Positions 48,124 to 55,919 are shown, counted from the stretch's first letter. The stretch is 64,000 nucleotides of DNA from DASRIA01 sp963816975 (GCA_963816975.1 CAWFMD010000006.1:496001-560000); one strand, 5' to 3'. Numbers and translations are program-made. The notes: generated by a model not told the origin, from the sequence alone.

Positions 48124-48870
48124 ATGTCATTCAGGAAGAGGACGGTAGTGCCGCTGGCACTTGCGCTTGGAGCCGTGGGAATCATGGTGATGGCCTCGAT
48201 GGCCAGCGCCGGCCACGTGCGCCCCAAGGGTGCGACACCAATCCGTGTGTCGCTGGTGCCCGCGTTCACTGCCTGTACTGCGCCGAACCGGTCGCACGGG
48301 CCGCCTTTGGCGTTCCCGTCCTGTAACCCGCCGACGCAGACCTCGACGGCCCTCACGGTCGGCGAGATCACGGCCAACGGTGCCACCGCGAACATGGAGG
48401 GCTTCGTGAAGCTCTCGGTGCTCGTTGGTGTCCCGGGTCCGCCCGATGACTCCGACGTGTTGATCACGGGGAGCGTCAAGGACGTGCGGTGCAAGGCCGG
48501 CACAAGCCCCTGCGGGCCTGCAAACGCCGCAGACGGCGCCGACTACACAGGCGAGATGCAGGGCAACGCCACGATCCGGATCTCGGACCACTGGAACGCG
48601 GTTGCCGCGGGCGGTGGGCCGGACCCGGCGACAGTCGTTGACATTCCGTACCCGATCGCACTCACATGTGCCTCGACGGGCAGCACTGGCGTCGGCTCCA
48701 CGTGTTCTGCGACCACCTCTGCGAACGCAGCGGTTCCGGGTGCAGTCAAGGACGGCAAGCGTGCCATCGTCGAGGTCGGGCAGATCCTGATCAACGACGC
48801 GGGCCCCGACGGCCTGACCGGCACCATCCCGAACACACTCTTCGCGGTCCAGGGAATTTTCATTCCTTAG
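48124..48870 (+). CDS. secreted protein of unknown function
   Basis: A 248-residue exported protein. ATG at 48124 follows GGGGAGGGAGG with a six-base gap, one of the strongest ribosome sites in the window. Signal peptide: RKR, then TVVPLALALGAVGIMVMASM and ASAG, cleavage after ASA. The mature part has a hydrophobic beta-rich layout (VSLVPAFTACTAPNRSHGPP; FVKLSVLVGVPGPPDDSDVL; GNATIRISDHWN; PYPIALTCASTGSTGVGSTC) with six cysteines that could form three disulfides. It ends TIPNTLFAVQGIFIP. I do not recognise a characterised family. The strong ribosome site and the tandem hairpins after it suggest high expression. Confidence 0.6.
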   Translation: MSFRKRTVVPLALALGAVGIMVMASMASAGHVRPKGATPIRVSLVPAFTACTAPNRSHGPPLAFPSCNPPTQTSTALTVGEITANGATANMEGFVKLSVLVGVPGPPDDSDVLITGSVKDVRCKAGTSPCGPANAADGADYTGEMQGNATIRISDHWNAVAAGGGPDPATVVDIPYPIALTCASTGSTGVGSTCSATTSANAAVPGAVKDGKRAIVEVGQILINDAGPDGLTGTIPNTLFAVQGIFIP

Positions 48871-48884
48871 CCCACGGAGTTGGT

Positions 48885-48908
48885 TCGCGTTCGCGTCAGC
48901 GAACGCGA
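48885..48908 (+). other. 10-bp hairpin with GTCA loop after secreted gene
   Basis: TCGCGTTCGC (48885-48894) pairs perfectly with GCGAACGCGA (48899-48908) around a GTCA tetraloop, 15 bases past the stop and just before the terminator. It may protect the mRNA 3' end or aid termination. Confidence 0.6.
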
Positions 48909-48914
48909 CTGGCG

Positions 48915-48958
48915 AAGACCGGGAGTGGGGCTTCCACTCCCGGTCTTTCGCTATTTTG
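48915..48958 (+). terminator. rho-independent terminator
   Basis: A perfect 14-bp stem AAGACCGGGAGTGG (48915-48928) / CCACTCCCGGTCTT (48934-48947) with a five-base loop, followed by TCGCTATTTT. Clear terminator for the gene ending at 48870. Confidence 0.88.
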
Positions 48959-49008
48959 GAGCCCGTTCTGATCCGCCTGCCAACGAACTCTCGTAGGAGT
49001 CACCTGTG

Positions 49009-49521
49009 ATGAAGCTGCCGCTCGACCGGTCCATGACACTCCGGCTCGCGCTGATCCTCGCCCTCGCACTCGGCACCATCGCCGCAGCCGGTTGTGGTGA
49101 CGACCAGAAAAGCGGCGGTGGCAAGTTCGACGTGTCGGGCAAGGTGGACCACTTCGCCGGACCGACGCCGTTGGTGGTGCGCATGAACGCCTCTTCCAAG
49201 AACGCCAACGGCGACGTTCTGTACCGGTGGCGATTCGACGACGGCACCTCGAGCACCGAGACCGAGGTGACCCACACCTTCCCGAAGGCCGGCTACTACC
49301 AGGTGATCCTGGATGGGCGCGACGAGCAAGGCAACAACGACCGCGAGACCTTCCTCTTCGGCGCCTGGCCGCCCGGACAGTGGAACGAGGCCCAGACCAC
49401 GCCGCTCACCAAGAAGGGCGCGCTCCAGGCGCAGCGAGTGCAGCAACGGCGGACCGACAAGCGGCGCAAGGCTCTGCGCGAAGAGCTGCGGCGCAAGGCG
49501 CGCGAGCAGATCGAGGGTTAG
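49009..49521 (+). CDS. PKD-domain lipoprotein
   Basis: A 170-residue predicted lipoprotein. The leader LRLALILALALGTIAAAGCG has a lipobox (AAGC) with the lipidated Cys near residue 28. A PKD (Ig-like) domain spans ~40-120: FAGPTPLVVRMNASSKNANG, VLYRWRFDDGTSSTETEVTH followed by TFPKAGYYQVIL, the WxFGDG...HtY.. pattern with DDG. The C-terminus is a strongly charged helix (QQRRTDKRRKALREELRRKA). AGGAG lies upstream of adjacent GTG (49006) and ATG (49009); either may be used. Anchored outside the membrane, it probably binds carbohydrate or protein. It is convergent with the next lipoprotein gene, seven bases apart. Confidence 0.75.
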   Translation: MKLPLDRSMTLRLALILALALGTIAAAGCGDDQKSGGGKFDVSGKVDHFAGPTPLVVRMNASSKNANGDVLYRWRFDDGTSSTETEVTHTFPKAGYYQVILDGRDEQGNNDRETFLFGAWPPGQWNEAQTTPLTKKGALQAQRVQQRRTDKRRKALREELRRKAREQIEG

Positions 49522-49528
49522 CCGGCGT

Positions 49529-49933
49529 CTACTGCTGGCGGCCCTGACGCAGGGCAGCTTCGAGGACCCCGGACTGCTGGCGGCCATCGTCACCGCACTT
49601 GCGGAGCGCGCGGATCTGGTCCTGCATGATCTGCTCGAGCGTGAACTTCTTCTTCTCGACCGGGATGTCGACAGTCGCACCCGGGTTCGCCCGGTACACG
49701 CGGGACAGGTCTCGGACGGCTGTCAGCATGGACTCGAAGGTCCGGTCGAACAGGTCGCTCGGCTCCGTCTGGTAGATCGCGCAGAAGTCGAGGATGTCGG
49801 CGCGCGACTGGATCACGACCAGCTTCTCCTGGCTGGAGAGGCCGCCGCTGTCGCCGTCGTCGCCGCCACAGCCGGCGAACAGCAGGGCGCCGACGAGCAG
49901 GGCGCCGACGATCGATGTCCATCGGAGGTTCAT
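49529..49933 (-). CDS. small predicted lipoprotein
   Basis: A 134-residue protein whose N-terminus RWTSIVGALLVGALLFAGCG is a lipoprotein leader with lipobox FAGC. After a Gly/Asp-rich linker (GGDDGDSGGLSSQEK) the mature part is mainly helical: LVVIQSRADILDFCAIYQTE, LFDRTFESMLTAVRDLSRVY, KKFTLEQIMQDQIRALRKCG. It carries two further cysteines. The ATG at 49933 is chosen for the leader; upstream residues would be unrelated. No known domain is recognised. It is divergent from the GT4 gene at 50025 with a 91-base spacer. Confidence 0.6.
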   Translation of the reverse strand: MNLRWTSIVGALLVGALLFAGCGGDDGDSGGLSSQEKLVVIQSRADILDFCAIYQTEPSDLFDRTFESMLTAVRDLSRVYRANPGATVDIPVEKKKFTLEQIMQDQIRALRKCGDDGRQQSGVLEAALRQGRQQ

Positions 49934-50011
49934 GCGGTGCGTAACTGTATAGGTCCCGCGGGCTGTCGCGTTGCGGTCCGCAGCCCACGGGGCCCCTCCC
50001 GAGAACGCTGC

Positions 50012-50017
50012 TAAGGT
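50012..50017 (+). promoter_or_regulatory. -10-like box TAAGGT before GT4 gene
   Basis: TAAGGT lies seven bases before the proposed TTG start at 50025, compatible with a leaderless message. Confidence 0.35.
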
Positions 50018-50024
50018 CGCCCGC

Positions 50025-51017
50025 TTGAAGCGGATCCTGTTCGTCTTCAGCCGTGAGGCGAGCTTTATCGCAATCGACCGCGCGGTGCTCGAGGAGCGCT
50101 GGCGCGTGAAACCGTGGCAGCAGCGCGGACCGCTGGTGAACCTGCCGAGGCTGGTACGAGAGGTGTGGCGCAGCGACCTGGTGTTCGGTTGGTTCGCGTC
50201 CTGGCACACGTTTCTCCCGGTGCTGGTCGCGCGGATGCTACGCAGGCCTGCGGTGGTCGTGATCGGGGGCTTCGACACCGCCCGCCTGCCGGAGATCGGC
50301 TACGGCCTGCAGCAGCGGGGGGCGATGCGCCGGGTGAGCCGGTGGGTGATGCGACACGCCACTCGGCTGATGACGAACTCCAACTACAGCCGCGCCGAGG
50401 CGGCGCAGACGACCGGGCTGGACCCCGGACTGGTGACCGTCGTCTACCACGGCGTGCCGGACGCCTTCGGCGAGCTGCCGCCGGTGGAGCGCGAGCCCGT
50501 CGCGCTTACCGTGGGGGTCGTAGACCGCGCCAACGTGGCGCGCAAGGGGCTGGAGGCGTTCGTCCGCGCGGCTGCGCACCTGCCCGCGGTGTCCTTCGTG
50601 CTGGCCGGCCGCTGGGACGATGCGGCGGCCGACGAGCTGCGCCGCGATGCGGCGCCCAACGTGACGCTCACGGGCTGGGTCGAACAGGACGTGCTGAACG
50701 AGCACATGCGCCAGGCCTCCGTGTATGTGCAGGCATCGGCTCACGAGGGCTTCGGCATGTCCGTGGCGGAGGCGATGCTGGCGGGCTGCATCCCCGTCAC
50801 CACGCGTGCGGGCGCGCTGCCCGAGGTGGTCGGCGACACAGGCGTGCTGGTCGACGACGCTGACCCGCAACGGCTTGCGGCGGCCATCGAGCAGGCGCTC
50901 GGCATGGATGGCGCCGCACGCGACCGGGCACGCCGGCGTGTGCTCGAGAACTTCGGCATGGACGTGCGCCGGCGTGGCCTCCACCGGATCGTCGCGGAGG
51001 CGCTCGGCGAGTCGTGA
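50025..51017 (+). CDS. GT4-family glycosyltransferase
   Basis: A 330-residue GT-B glycosyltransferase. The N-terminal half is short (KRILFVFSREASFIAIDRAV; RSDLVFGWFASWHTFLPVLV; VVVIGGFDTARLPEIGYGLQ). The C-terminal half is classic GT4: NSNYSRAEAAQTTGL, VVYHGVPDAFGELPP, FVLAGRWDDAAADELR, QASVYVQASAHEGFGMSVAE (E-x7-E site) and CIPVTTRAGALPEVVGDTGV. The likely start is TTG at 50025, where homology to a strand-1 KRILFV begins; there is no ATG or GTG nearby in frame. It overlaps the threonine aldolase start by four bases (GTGA). It lies outside the large glycan block; the target is unknown. Confidence 0.85.
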   Translation: MKRILFVFSREASFIAIDRAVLEERWRVKPWQQRGPLVNLPRLVREVWRSDLVFGWFASWHTFLPVLVARMLRRPAVVVIGGFDTARLPEIGYGLQQRGAMRRVSRWVMRHATRLMTNSNYSRAEAAQTTGLDPGLVTVVYHGVPDAFGELPPVEREPVALTVGVVDRANVARKGLEAFVRAAAHLPAVSFVLAGRWDDAAADELRRDAAPNVTLTGWVEQDVLNEHMRQASVYVQASAHEGFGMSVAEAMLAGCIPVTTRAGALPEVVGDTGVLVDDADPQRLAAAIEQALGMDGAARDRARRRVLENFGMDVRRRGLHRIVAEALGES

Positions 51018-52057
51018 CCTCCGGCGCCGTCAACCTGTTCAGCGATACGCAGACGCAACCCAGCGAGGCGATGCGGCAGGCCATGGCGCGCGCCGAGGTC
51101 GGTGACGAGCAGCGCCTCGCCGATCCAACCGTGAACGCCCTGCAGGAGCGGGTGGCCGAGCTGCTCGGCCAGGAGGCCGCGCTGTTCCTGCCCTCGGGCA
51201 CGATGTGCAACGCGATCGCCTTCCGGCTCCACGTGCGGCCCGGTGGCGACGAGGTGATCCTCGATCGCACCGCACACCCCGTCTCCTACGAGGCGGGTGG
51301 TCCGGCAGCGCTCTCGGGAGCAATGTTGCGGGTGCTCGACGGAGACGGCGGCGTGTTCACCGCCGGCCAGGTCGAGGCCGCCGTGCGGCCCGCCGGAGAC
51401 CGCTACGGCCCGCGCTCCCGGCTCGTGTCAGTGGAGCAGACCACCAACATCGGCGGTGGGCGCGTGTGGCCGCTCGAAGCCGTGCGTGCGGTGCTCAGCG
51501 TCGCGGCCCGGCACGGGCTGCGCACTCACATGGACGGGGCGCGGCTGATCAACGCCGCGGTCGCGAGCGGCGTCGCGGCCGCCGACTTCGCCGGCGGATT
51601 CGACTCGGCCTGGGTCGATTTCACAAAGGGGCTGGGCGCGCCGGTGGGGGCCGTGCTGGCCGGGTCGCGGGAGCTGATCGACGAGGCTTGGCGCTACAAG
51701 CAGATGATGGGCGGGGCGATGCGCCAGGCGGGCATCGTGGCGGCAGCCGGGCTGTACGCGCTAGATCACAACGTCGCGCGACTGGCCGAGGACCACGCCC
51801 ACGCCCGGCGCCTGGCCGCCGGTCTCGCGGAGCTGCCGGGCGTGGACATCGAGCTCGCGCGGGTCGAGACGAACATCGTCGTGTTCGGAGTGCCGGATGC
51901 GTACGGCCTGTGCGGCGCCCTCTACGAGCGCGGAGTCCAGGTCGCGCCGCTCGGCCCCCAGCGGCTGCGTGCCGTGACGCACCTCGATGTCGACGCGCGC
52001 GGGATCGAGCGTGCGCTCGACGCGTTCCGTCAGCTACTCGACGGCTCCGACGCATAG
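51014..52057 (+). CDS. ltaE: low-specificity L-threonine aldolase
   Basis: A 347-residue PLP-dependent aldolase of fold type I, cleaving threonine/allo-threonine to glycine and acetaldehyde. FSDTQTQPSEAMRQAMARAE is the variant of the SDTVT start, EALFLPSGTMCNAIAFRLH type sequence follows, then EQTTNIGGGRVWPLEAV (family ENTHN region), HMDGARLINAAVASG with the PLP-binding Asp, and the Schiff-base Lys in WVDFTKGLGAPVGAVLAGS near residue 204. LRAVTHLDVDARGIERAL closes it. GTG overlaps the GT4 stop. Its 3' end overlaps the convergent permease gene by 28 bases (52030-52057). Confidence 0.92.
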   Translation: MTSGAVNLFSDTQTQPSEAMRQAMARAEVGDEQRLADPTVNALQERVAELLGQEAALFLPSGTMCNAIAFRLHVRPGGDEVILDRTAHPVSYEAGGPAALSGAMLRVLDGDGGVFTAGQVEAAVRPAGDRYGPRSRLVSVEQTTNIGGGRVWPLEAVRAVLSVAARHGLRTHMDGARLINAAVASGVAAADFAGGFDSAWVDFTKGLGAPVGAVLAGSRELIDEAWRYKQMMGGAMRQAGIVAAAGLYALDHNVARLAEDHAHARRLAAGLAELPGVDIELARVETNIVVFGVPDAYGLCGALYERGVQVAPLGPQRLRAVTHLDVDARGIERALDAFRQLLDGSDA

Positions 52058-52410
52058 GCGCGGCGCACGAGCTGCGCCGCGAAGAACAGGACGAGACAGG
52101 CGAAGCCCACCTCGAGGGCGCGCTCGGGCACGTTGTTGGCGAGCACCGTCCCCGCGGCGACACCGGCCGGTGAGAGGATGCCGATCACGAACGCGTCCTT
52201 CAGGCGCACGTTCCCGTAACCGTGCTGGCGCCAGGTTCCCACGAGCGCGACCAGCACAATCGCGACCAGCGACGTCGCCTCGGCTTCGAGCTGCGACTGG
52301 TCCAGGAAGATCGCAAGCGCCGGCACGAACAGGATGCCGCCGCCCACGCCCACCAGCCCTCCGACGCCCCCGGCGAAGAATCCCAGCAGCATTGCGATCA
52401 GCTCGTTCAA
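52030..52410 (-). CDS. TauE/SafE-type permease, second half
   Basis: A 126-residue membrane protein corresponding to one half of a TauE/SafE (sulfite/sulfoacetate exporter) permease. It has about four TM segments and the family glycine motif GFFAGGVGGLVGVGGGILFV at residues ~10-29, then TSLVAIVLVALVGTWRQHGY and GILSPAGVAAGTVLANNVPE. TTG at 52410 overlaps the TGA of the upstream gene (TTGA) and is preferred for coupling; ATG at 52392 is an alternative that would clip TM1. The upstream gene encodes the other half. Full-length relatives of ~250 residues carry both in one chain, so the two products probably heterodimerise. Confidence 0.8.
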   Translation of the reverse strand: MNELIAMLLGFFAGGVGGLVGVGGGILFVPALAIFLDQSQLEAEATSLVAIVLVALVGTWRQHGYGNVRLKDAFVIGILSPAGVAAGTVLANNVPERALEVGFACLVLFFAAQLVRRAYASEPSSS

Positions 52411-52790
52411 GTGACCAGCAGCTCGATTGCGACGGCGACCAGCACGGCGGCGAAGATCAGCGACACGGCCCTGCCGGACAGGCGCTGCTGGAGTGCGGTG
52501 CCGATCACCACGCCGGCCACGGCGGGCGCGCCCACGAGCAGGCCCTTGCCGATGTCCACGTTGCCGTAGATCCCATGGCCGATCGCGGCGAACAGCCCGA
52601 TCAACACGATCGCCGCGAGCGACGTGCCCGTGGCGAGGTGCTCCGAGTAGCCGAACCACAGCACCAGCAGCGGCACGATCACCGTGCCGCCCCCGACCCC
52701 GAACAGTCCGCTGAACGCGCCGGCCGCCGTGGCGACCAATGCAAGCCGCAGGAAACGCGGGCCGGACGTGCTCGCGGGTGGCCCGGTCAT
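52407..52790 (-). CDS. TauE/SafE-type permease, first half
   Basis: A 127-residue membrane protein with the motif AAGAFSGLFGVGGGTVIVPL near residue 20, GTSLAAIVLIGLFAAIGHGI, and VGAPAVAGVVIGTALQQRLS, each aligning with the corresponding part of the partner gene. This is the internal repeat of TauE/SafE permeases, here as a separate gene. ATG at 52790 has TAGTAT eight bases upstream on the minus strand and is 21 bases from the divergent trehalose-phosphatase gene. Proposed substrate class is small sulfonates or sulfite; the family is broad, so specificity is uncertain. Confidence 0.8.
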   Translation of the reverse strand: MTGPPASTSGPRFLRLALVATAAGAFSGLFGVGGGTVIVPLLVLWFGYSEHLATGTSLAAIVLIGLFAAIGHGIYGNVDIGKGLLVGAPAVAGVVIGTALQQRLSGRAVSLIFAAVLVAVAIELLVT

Positions 52791-52797
52791 GGTCGGG

Positions 52798-52805
52798 GAT
52801 ACTAG
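52798..52805. promoter_or_regulatory. shared divergent -10 region GATACTAG
   Basis: On the plus strand GATACT (52798-52803) ends eight bases before the otsB ATG. On the minus strand TAGTAT (52799-52804) ends eight bases before the permease ATG at 52790. The same bases could act as -10 for both leaderless messages. Confidence 0.45.
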
Positions 52806-52811
52806 AGGCGC

Positions 52812-53621
52812 ATGACGCCGCTTCCCCGCACGGACACGGCCGAGCGCCTGCTCGCCCCGTTGCGCGCGCGACCGGAGCGATCCGCGCTCCTGTGCGACAT
52901 CGACGGGACCCTGGCGCCGATCGTCGCGCGTCCCGAGGACGCCGCTGTGCCGACGCGGGCAAGCCACGTGCTGGAGGAGCTTGCGCGGCGCTACGGCCTG
53001 GTCGCCTGCGTGTCGGGCCGCCGCGCGGCGGAGGCGCGGCGGATGGTCGGCGTCGAATCGCTGACCTACTTCGGCAACCACGGACTCGAGCGGCTCGACC
53101 CGGGGGCCGGTACCCCGATCGTCGACCCGGCAATCCGGCCGCTGGCCGAGGAGGTCGCGCGCTTCGCCGCCGCTCGCTTCGCGCCGCCGCTCGAGAGCAT
53201 GGGCGTCGCGCTCGAGGACAAGGACGCGATCTGGTCGTTCCACTACCGCAACGTCGCGGACCAGCAGGCAGCCCGCGCAGCACTCGAGCGGGTCGCGCGG
53301 GACGCGGAGCGCCACGGCCTTTACCCGCACTGGGGACGGAAGGTGCTCGAGATCAGGCCCACCCGCGCGGTCGACAAGGGCACCGCCGTGGCCGCGGCGC
53401 TCGCCGGGCACCGGTTCTCGCACGCCCTGTTCGGCGGAGACGACACGACCGATGTGGACGCATTCCTGCGTCTGCGGGAGATGGCCGCGACCGGGGCGCT
53501 CGAGCAAGTGGTCTGCGTGGGAGTCGCATCGCGCGAGAGCCCGGCCGCGATCCTGGATGCGGACCTGGTCGTGGACGGCGTGGACGGTTATCTCGAAGTG
53601 CTCGAGGCGCTCGCCGCCTGA
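52812..53621 (+). CDS. otsB: trehalose-6-phosphate phosphatase
   Basis: A 269-residue HAD-superfamily phosphatase. HAD motif I is LLCDIDGTLAPIVARPEDAA with nucleophile and acid Asp near residues 29 and 31; motif II is LVACVSGRRAAEARRMVG (Ser). The cap has LTYFGNHGLERLDPGAG, a strong trehalose-phosphatase signature. YPHWGRKVLEIRPTRAVDKG (motif III Lys) and HALFGGDDTTDVDAFLRLRE (motif IV) complete it. It releases trehalose from trehalose-6-phosphate. No otsA is seen in the window, so the synthase must be elsewhere. The ATG at 52812 lies eight bases after a -10-like box, without a Shine-Dalgarno. Confidence 0.93.
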   Translation: MTPLPRTDTAERLLAPLRARPERSALLCDIDGTLAPIVARPEDAAVPTRASHVLEELARRYGLVACVSGRRAAEARRMVGVESLTYFGNHGLERLDPGAGTPIVDPAIRPLAEEVARFAAARFAPPLESMGVALEDKDAIWSFHYRNVADQQAARAALERVARDAERHGLYPHWGRKVLEIRPTRAVDKGTAVAAALAGHRFSHALFGGDDTTDVDAFLRLREMAATGALEQVVCVGVASRESPAAILDADLVVDGVDGYLEVLEALAA

Positions 53622-53634
53622 ACCGGCCCGATCC

Positions 53635-54159
53635 TTGCTCTACACCGACTTCCTCAAATCGACAGTGCTGCTCGCCGCCGCGCAGGCGACGGCGCTGGCG
53701 TTCGTGACGATCGTGGTGGCCGCCGCGCAGGACGACACGGCGACGATCATCTTCGCCATCTCGTGGTGGGTGGTCGCCGCCCTGAGCGGAGCATGGCTCG
53801 GGCGGCGCGCGGAAACTACCCGGGCGATCGGCCGCCTCCTGGCCGACGCCCGGACGTCGCACACCCTACCCGAAATCCGGCCCGGATCCGTGCTCCTCAA
53901 CCGCCTGTGGCTGCTGGCGGCGTCTGCCCTGGCCGCAGCCGGCCTGTCCTGGGTGTTCCCGCAGTTCTCCGCGGTGGTGGCGGGCGGCGCCATCGTGGTG
54001 GCGCTCGCGTGGCGCAAGCAGGAGGGCGCGGTCACCGCCATCGAGGAGCGCGACGGTGTGCGCTACTACGTCGTGCCGTCGTCACCGTTCGGGCCGATCG
54101 AGCTGATGCGCACGCCGGGCCTGAGACGCCTCACCTCGGTCAACGGTTCCGCGCGGTAG
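53635..54159 (+). CDS. small four-TM membrane protein
   Basis: A ~174-residue integral membrane protein with hydrophobic segments near residues 8-30 (STVLLAAAQATALAFVTIVV), 38-58 (TIIFAISWWVVAALSGAWLG), 85-106 (LLNRLWLLAASALAAAGLSW) and 110-128 (FSAVVAGGAIVVALAWRK), then a short soluble tail (YYVVPSSPFGPIELMRTPGL). The start is uncertain: TTG at 53635, 13 bases after otsB, gives the N-terminus LLYTDFLKST; there is no later ATG before TM1. No family is recognised. Its last 20 bases overlap the convergent polX end. Confidence 0.55.
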   Translation: MLYTDFLKSTVLLAAAQATALAFVTIVVAAAQDDTATIIFAISWWVVAALSGAWLGRRAETTRAIGRLLADARTSHTLPEIRPGSVLLNRLWLLAASALAAAGLSWVFPQFSAVVAGGAIVVALAWRKQEGAVTAIEERDGVRYYVVPSSPFGPIELMRTPGLRRLTSVNGSAR

Positions 54160-55891
54160 CCGTCCTGCGGCTCCGCTTGCGGAGCTTGTTCAGCTGAGGC
54201 CAGGTGCGCGTGTTCGCGACGTTTGCCTTCGTCAGCCACGCACGCCGCGCGGTCGCCACGCCGTAGCGGATCACGTTCAGCGTGCGGGCGCTGTGCGCGT
54301 CCGAGTTGATCACGATCAGGACGCCCGCCTCCGCCGCGAGCCGAGCGTGGGTGTCGTTCAGGTCACGCCGGTTGGGGTTGGCGTTGATCTCCAGGAACGT
54401 GCCGGTAGCCGCCGCGTGTGCGACCAGCTGCTCGACGTTGACCGCGTACGGCTCGCGCCGCAGGATCATGCGGCCCGTGGGATGACCGATCACGTCCACG
54501 AGTGGGTGATCCATCGCGGCCATCATGCGCTTCGTCATCGTGTCCTCATCCATGCGGAAGGAGGTGTGCGTGGAGGCCACGATCCAGTCCAGCTCCTCGA
54601 GCACCTCGTCGGCGTAGTCGAGCGACCCGTCGACATTGATGTTCACCTCGGTGCCGGCGAGCACGGTGAAGCCCTCCAGCTGCTCGCTCAACATGCGCAC
54701 GCGCTCGACCTGCCGCAGCAGCTGGTCGGCCTGCACGTCGTTGCCGAACCCGTGCGTGGCGGAGTGGTCGGTGACAGCCAGGTACCTGTAGCCGCGCTCG
54801 CGCGCCGCCTTTGCCATGTCCTTCAGCGAACTGCGACCGTCCGACAGGGTGGTGTGCGAGTGCAGGTCGCCCTTCAGGTCCTTCTCCGTGACGAGCTTCG
54901 GCAGCTCCCCCGCAATCGCGGCCTGCAGCTCGCCACGTCCCTCGCGCAGCTCCGGCTCGATGTACGGGAGCCCGAGCAGCTCGTAGACGCGCTCCTCGGT
55001 GGGACAGCGGTGCGTCTTGCCGGTTTCGTCGGACTCGATCCCGTACTCGCTTACGTGCATGCCACGGCGCACCGCGTACTCCCGCAACTGCACGTTGTGC
55101 TGCTTGGAGCCCGTGAGATGTTGAAGCACGTTGCCGAACTGGTCCGGCTCGACGACCCGGAAGTCGATCTTCAGCCCGTTGTGGGTGACGCCGCGGGCGC
55201 TCGCCTCGCCGCTGCCGCCCACGTCGCCCAGCAGCTCCATCGCGCTGAACTCCTGTGTGAGTGCGGCCGGATCGTGCGCGGTGGCGACGATGTCCAGGTC
55301 CTTGCAGGTGTCCGTCATGCGGCGCGCGCTGCCCGCGATCTCGACGCGATCGGCCCCGGGGTGCGCGCGCAGGTGCGTCACGATCTGCTCGCCGATCGCC
55401 AGCACGGCAGACAGCAGGACGCGCTGGGCCGGGCCCTCCGCGGCGTGCTTGGTGAGCGCGTCGATGATGTTGTGCTCGGCCTTCGGGCCGAGGCCCGCGA
55501 TCGTGCGCAGGCGCTCCCCCGCGGCCGCCTCGCGCAGCCCCTCGAGAGTCGAGATGCCGAGCTCGTCATAGATCTTGCGCGCGGTCTTGGGCCCGAGACC
55601 GGGTAGCTGGGTGAAGCGCGCGAGCTCGCCCGGAAACTTGGCCCGGAGCTTCTCAGCGGCGGGGATCTCGCCGGTCTCCACGAGGGCGCGGATCTTCTCC
55701 TGGAGGGTCTTGCCGACGTTGCGCAGCTCCGTCGCGCGATCCTCCAAGGCCAGCCGGGCAACGGATACCGGGGAGTTGCGGATCGAGTTGGCGGCCTCCC
55801 GGTAGGCGACCACGCGGTAGATGACCGCACCGTCCAGCTCGTACAGGTCCGCCAGCTCGTCCATGGCGGCTGCGATCTCGGAGTTCTTCAT
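54140..55891 (-). CDS. polX: DNA polymerase/3'-5' exonuclease PolX
   Basis: A 583-residue family X DNA polymerase with C-terminal PHP domain. The N-terminal HhH-8 kDa region reads NSEIAAAMDELADLYELDGA, and LPGLGPKTARKIYDELGI is a helix-hairpin-helix. The polymerase palm has VEIAGSARRMTDTCKDLDIV with the DxD metal pair and LKIDFRVVEPDQFGNVLQHL with the third Asp. From ~345 the PHP domain shows LKGDLHSHTTLSDG, RYLAVTDHSATHGFG, LAGTEVNINVDGSLDY, IVASTHTSF, and INSDAHSARTLNVIRYGV, giving a full metal site for the nuclease. It works in gap-filling repair. ATG at 55891 has TAACGT seven bases upstream and no ribosome site. It is divergent from the mannosyltransferase gene by 34 bases. Confidence 0.93.
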   Translation of the reverse strand: MKNSEIAAAMDELADLYELDGAVIYRVVAYREAANSIRNSPVSVARLALEDRATELRNVGKTLQEKIRALVETGEIPAAEKLRAKFPGELARFTQLPGLGPKTARKIYDELGISTLEGLREAAAGERLRTIAGLGPKAEHNIIDALTKHAAEGPAQRVLLSAVLAIGEQIVTHLRAHPGADRVEIAGSARRMTDTCKDLDIVATAHDPAALTQEFSAMELLGDVGGSGEASARGVTHNGLKIDFRVVEPDQFGNVLQHLTGSKQHNVQLREYAVRRGMHVSEYGIESDETGKTHRCPTEERVYELLGLPYIEPELREGRGELQAAIAGELPKLVTEKDLKGDLHSHTTLSDGRSSLKDMAKAARERGYRYLAVTDHSATHGFGNDVQADQLLRQVERVRMLSEQLEGFTVLAGTEVNINVDGSLDYADEVLEELDWIVASTHTSFRMDEDTMTKRMMAAMDHPLVDVIGHPTGRMILRREPYAVNVEQLVAHAAATGTFLEINANPNRRDLNDTHARLAAEAGVLIVINSDAHSARTLNVIRYGVATARRAWLTKANVANTRTWPQLNKLRKRSRRTATARNR

Positions 55892-55898
55892 CGCAGAC

Positions 55899-55904
55899 AC
55901 GTTA
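55899..55904 (-). promoter_or_regulatory. -10-like box TAACGT for polX
   Basis: Minus-strand TAACGT, seven bases before the polX ATG. It lies within the 34-base divergent spacer beside the opposite -10-like box at 55914-55919. Confidence 0.4.
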
Positions 55905-55913
55905 GAGACTGGG

Positions 55914-55919
55914 GATACT
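55914..55919 (+). promoter_or_regulatory. -10-like box GATACT for the mannosyltransferase gene
   Basis: GATACT within GGGGATACT, six bases before the ATG at 55926. The identical nonamer GGGGATACT precedes otsB. Confidence 0.4.
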
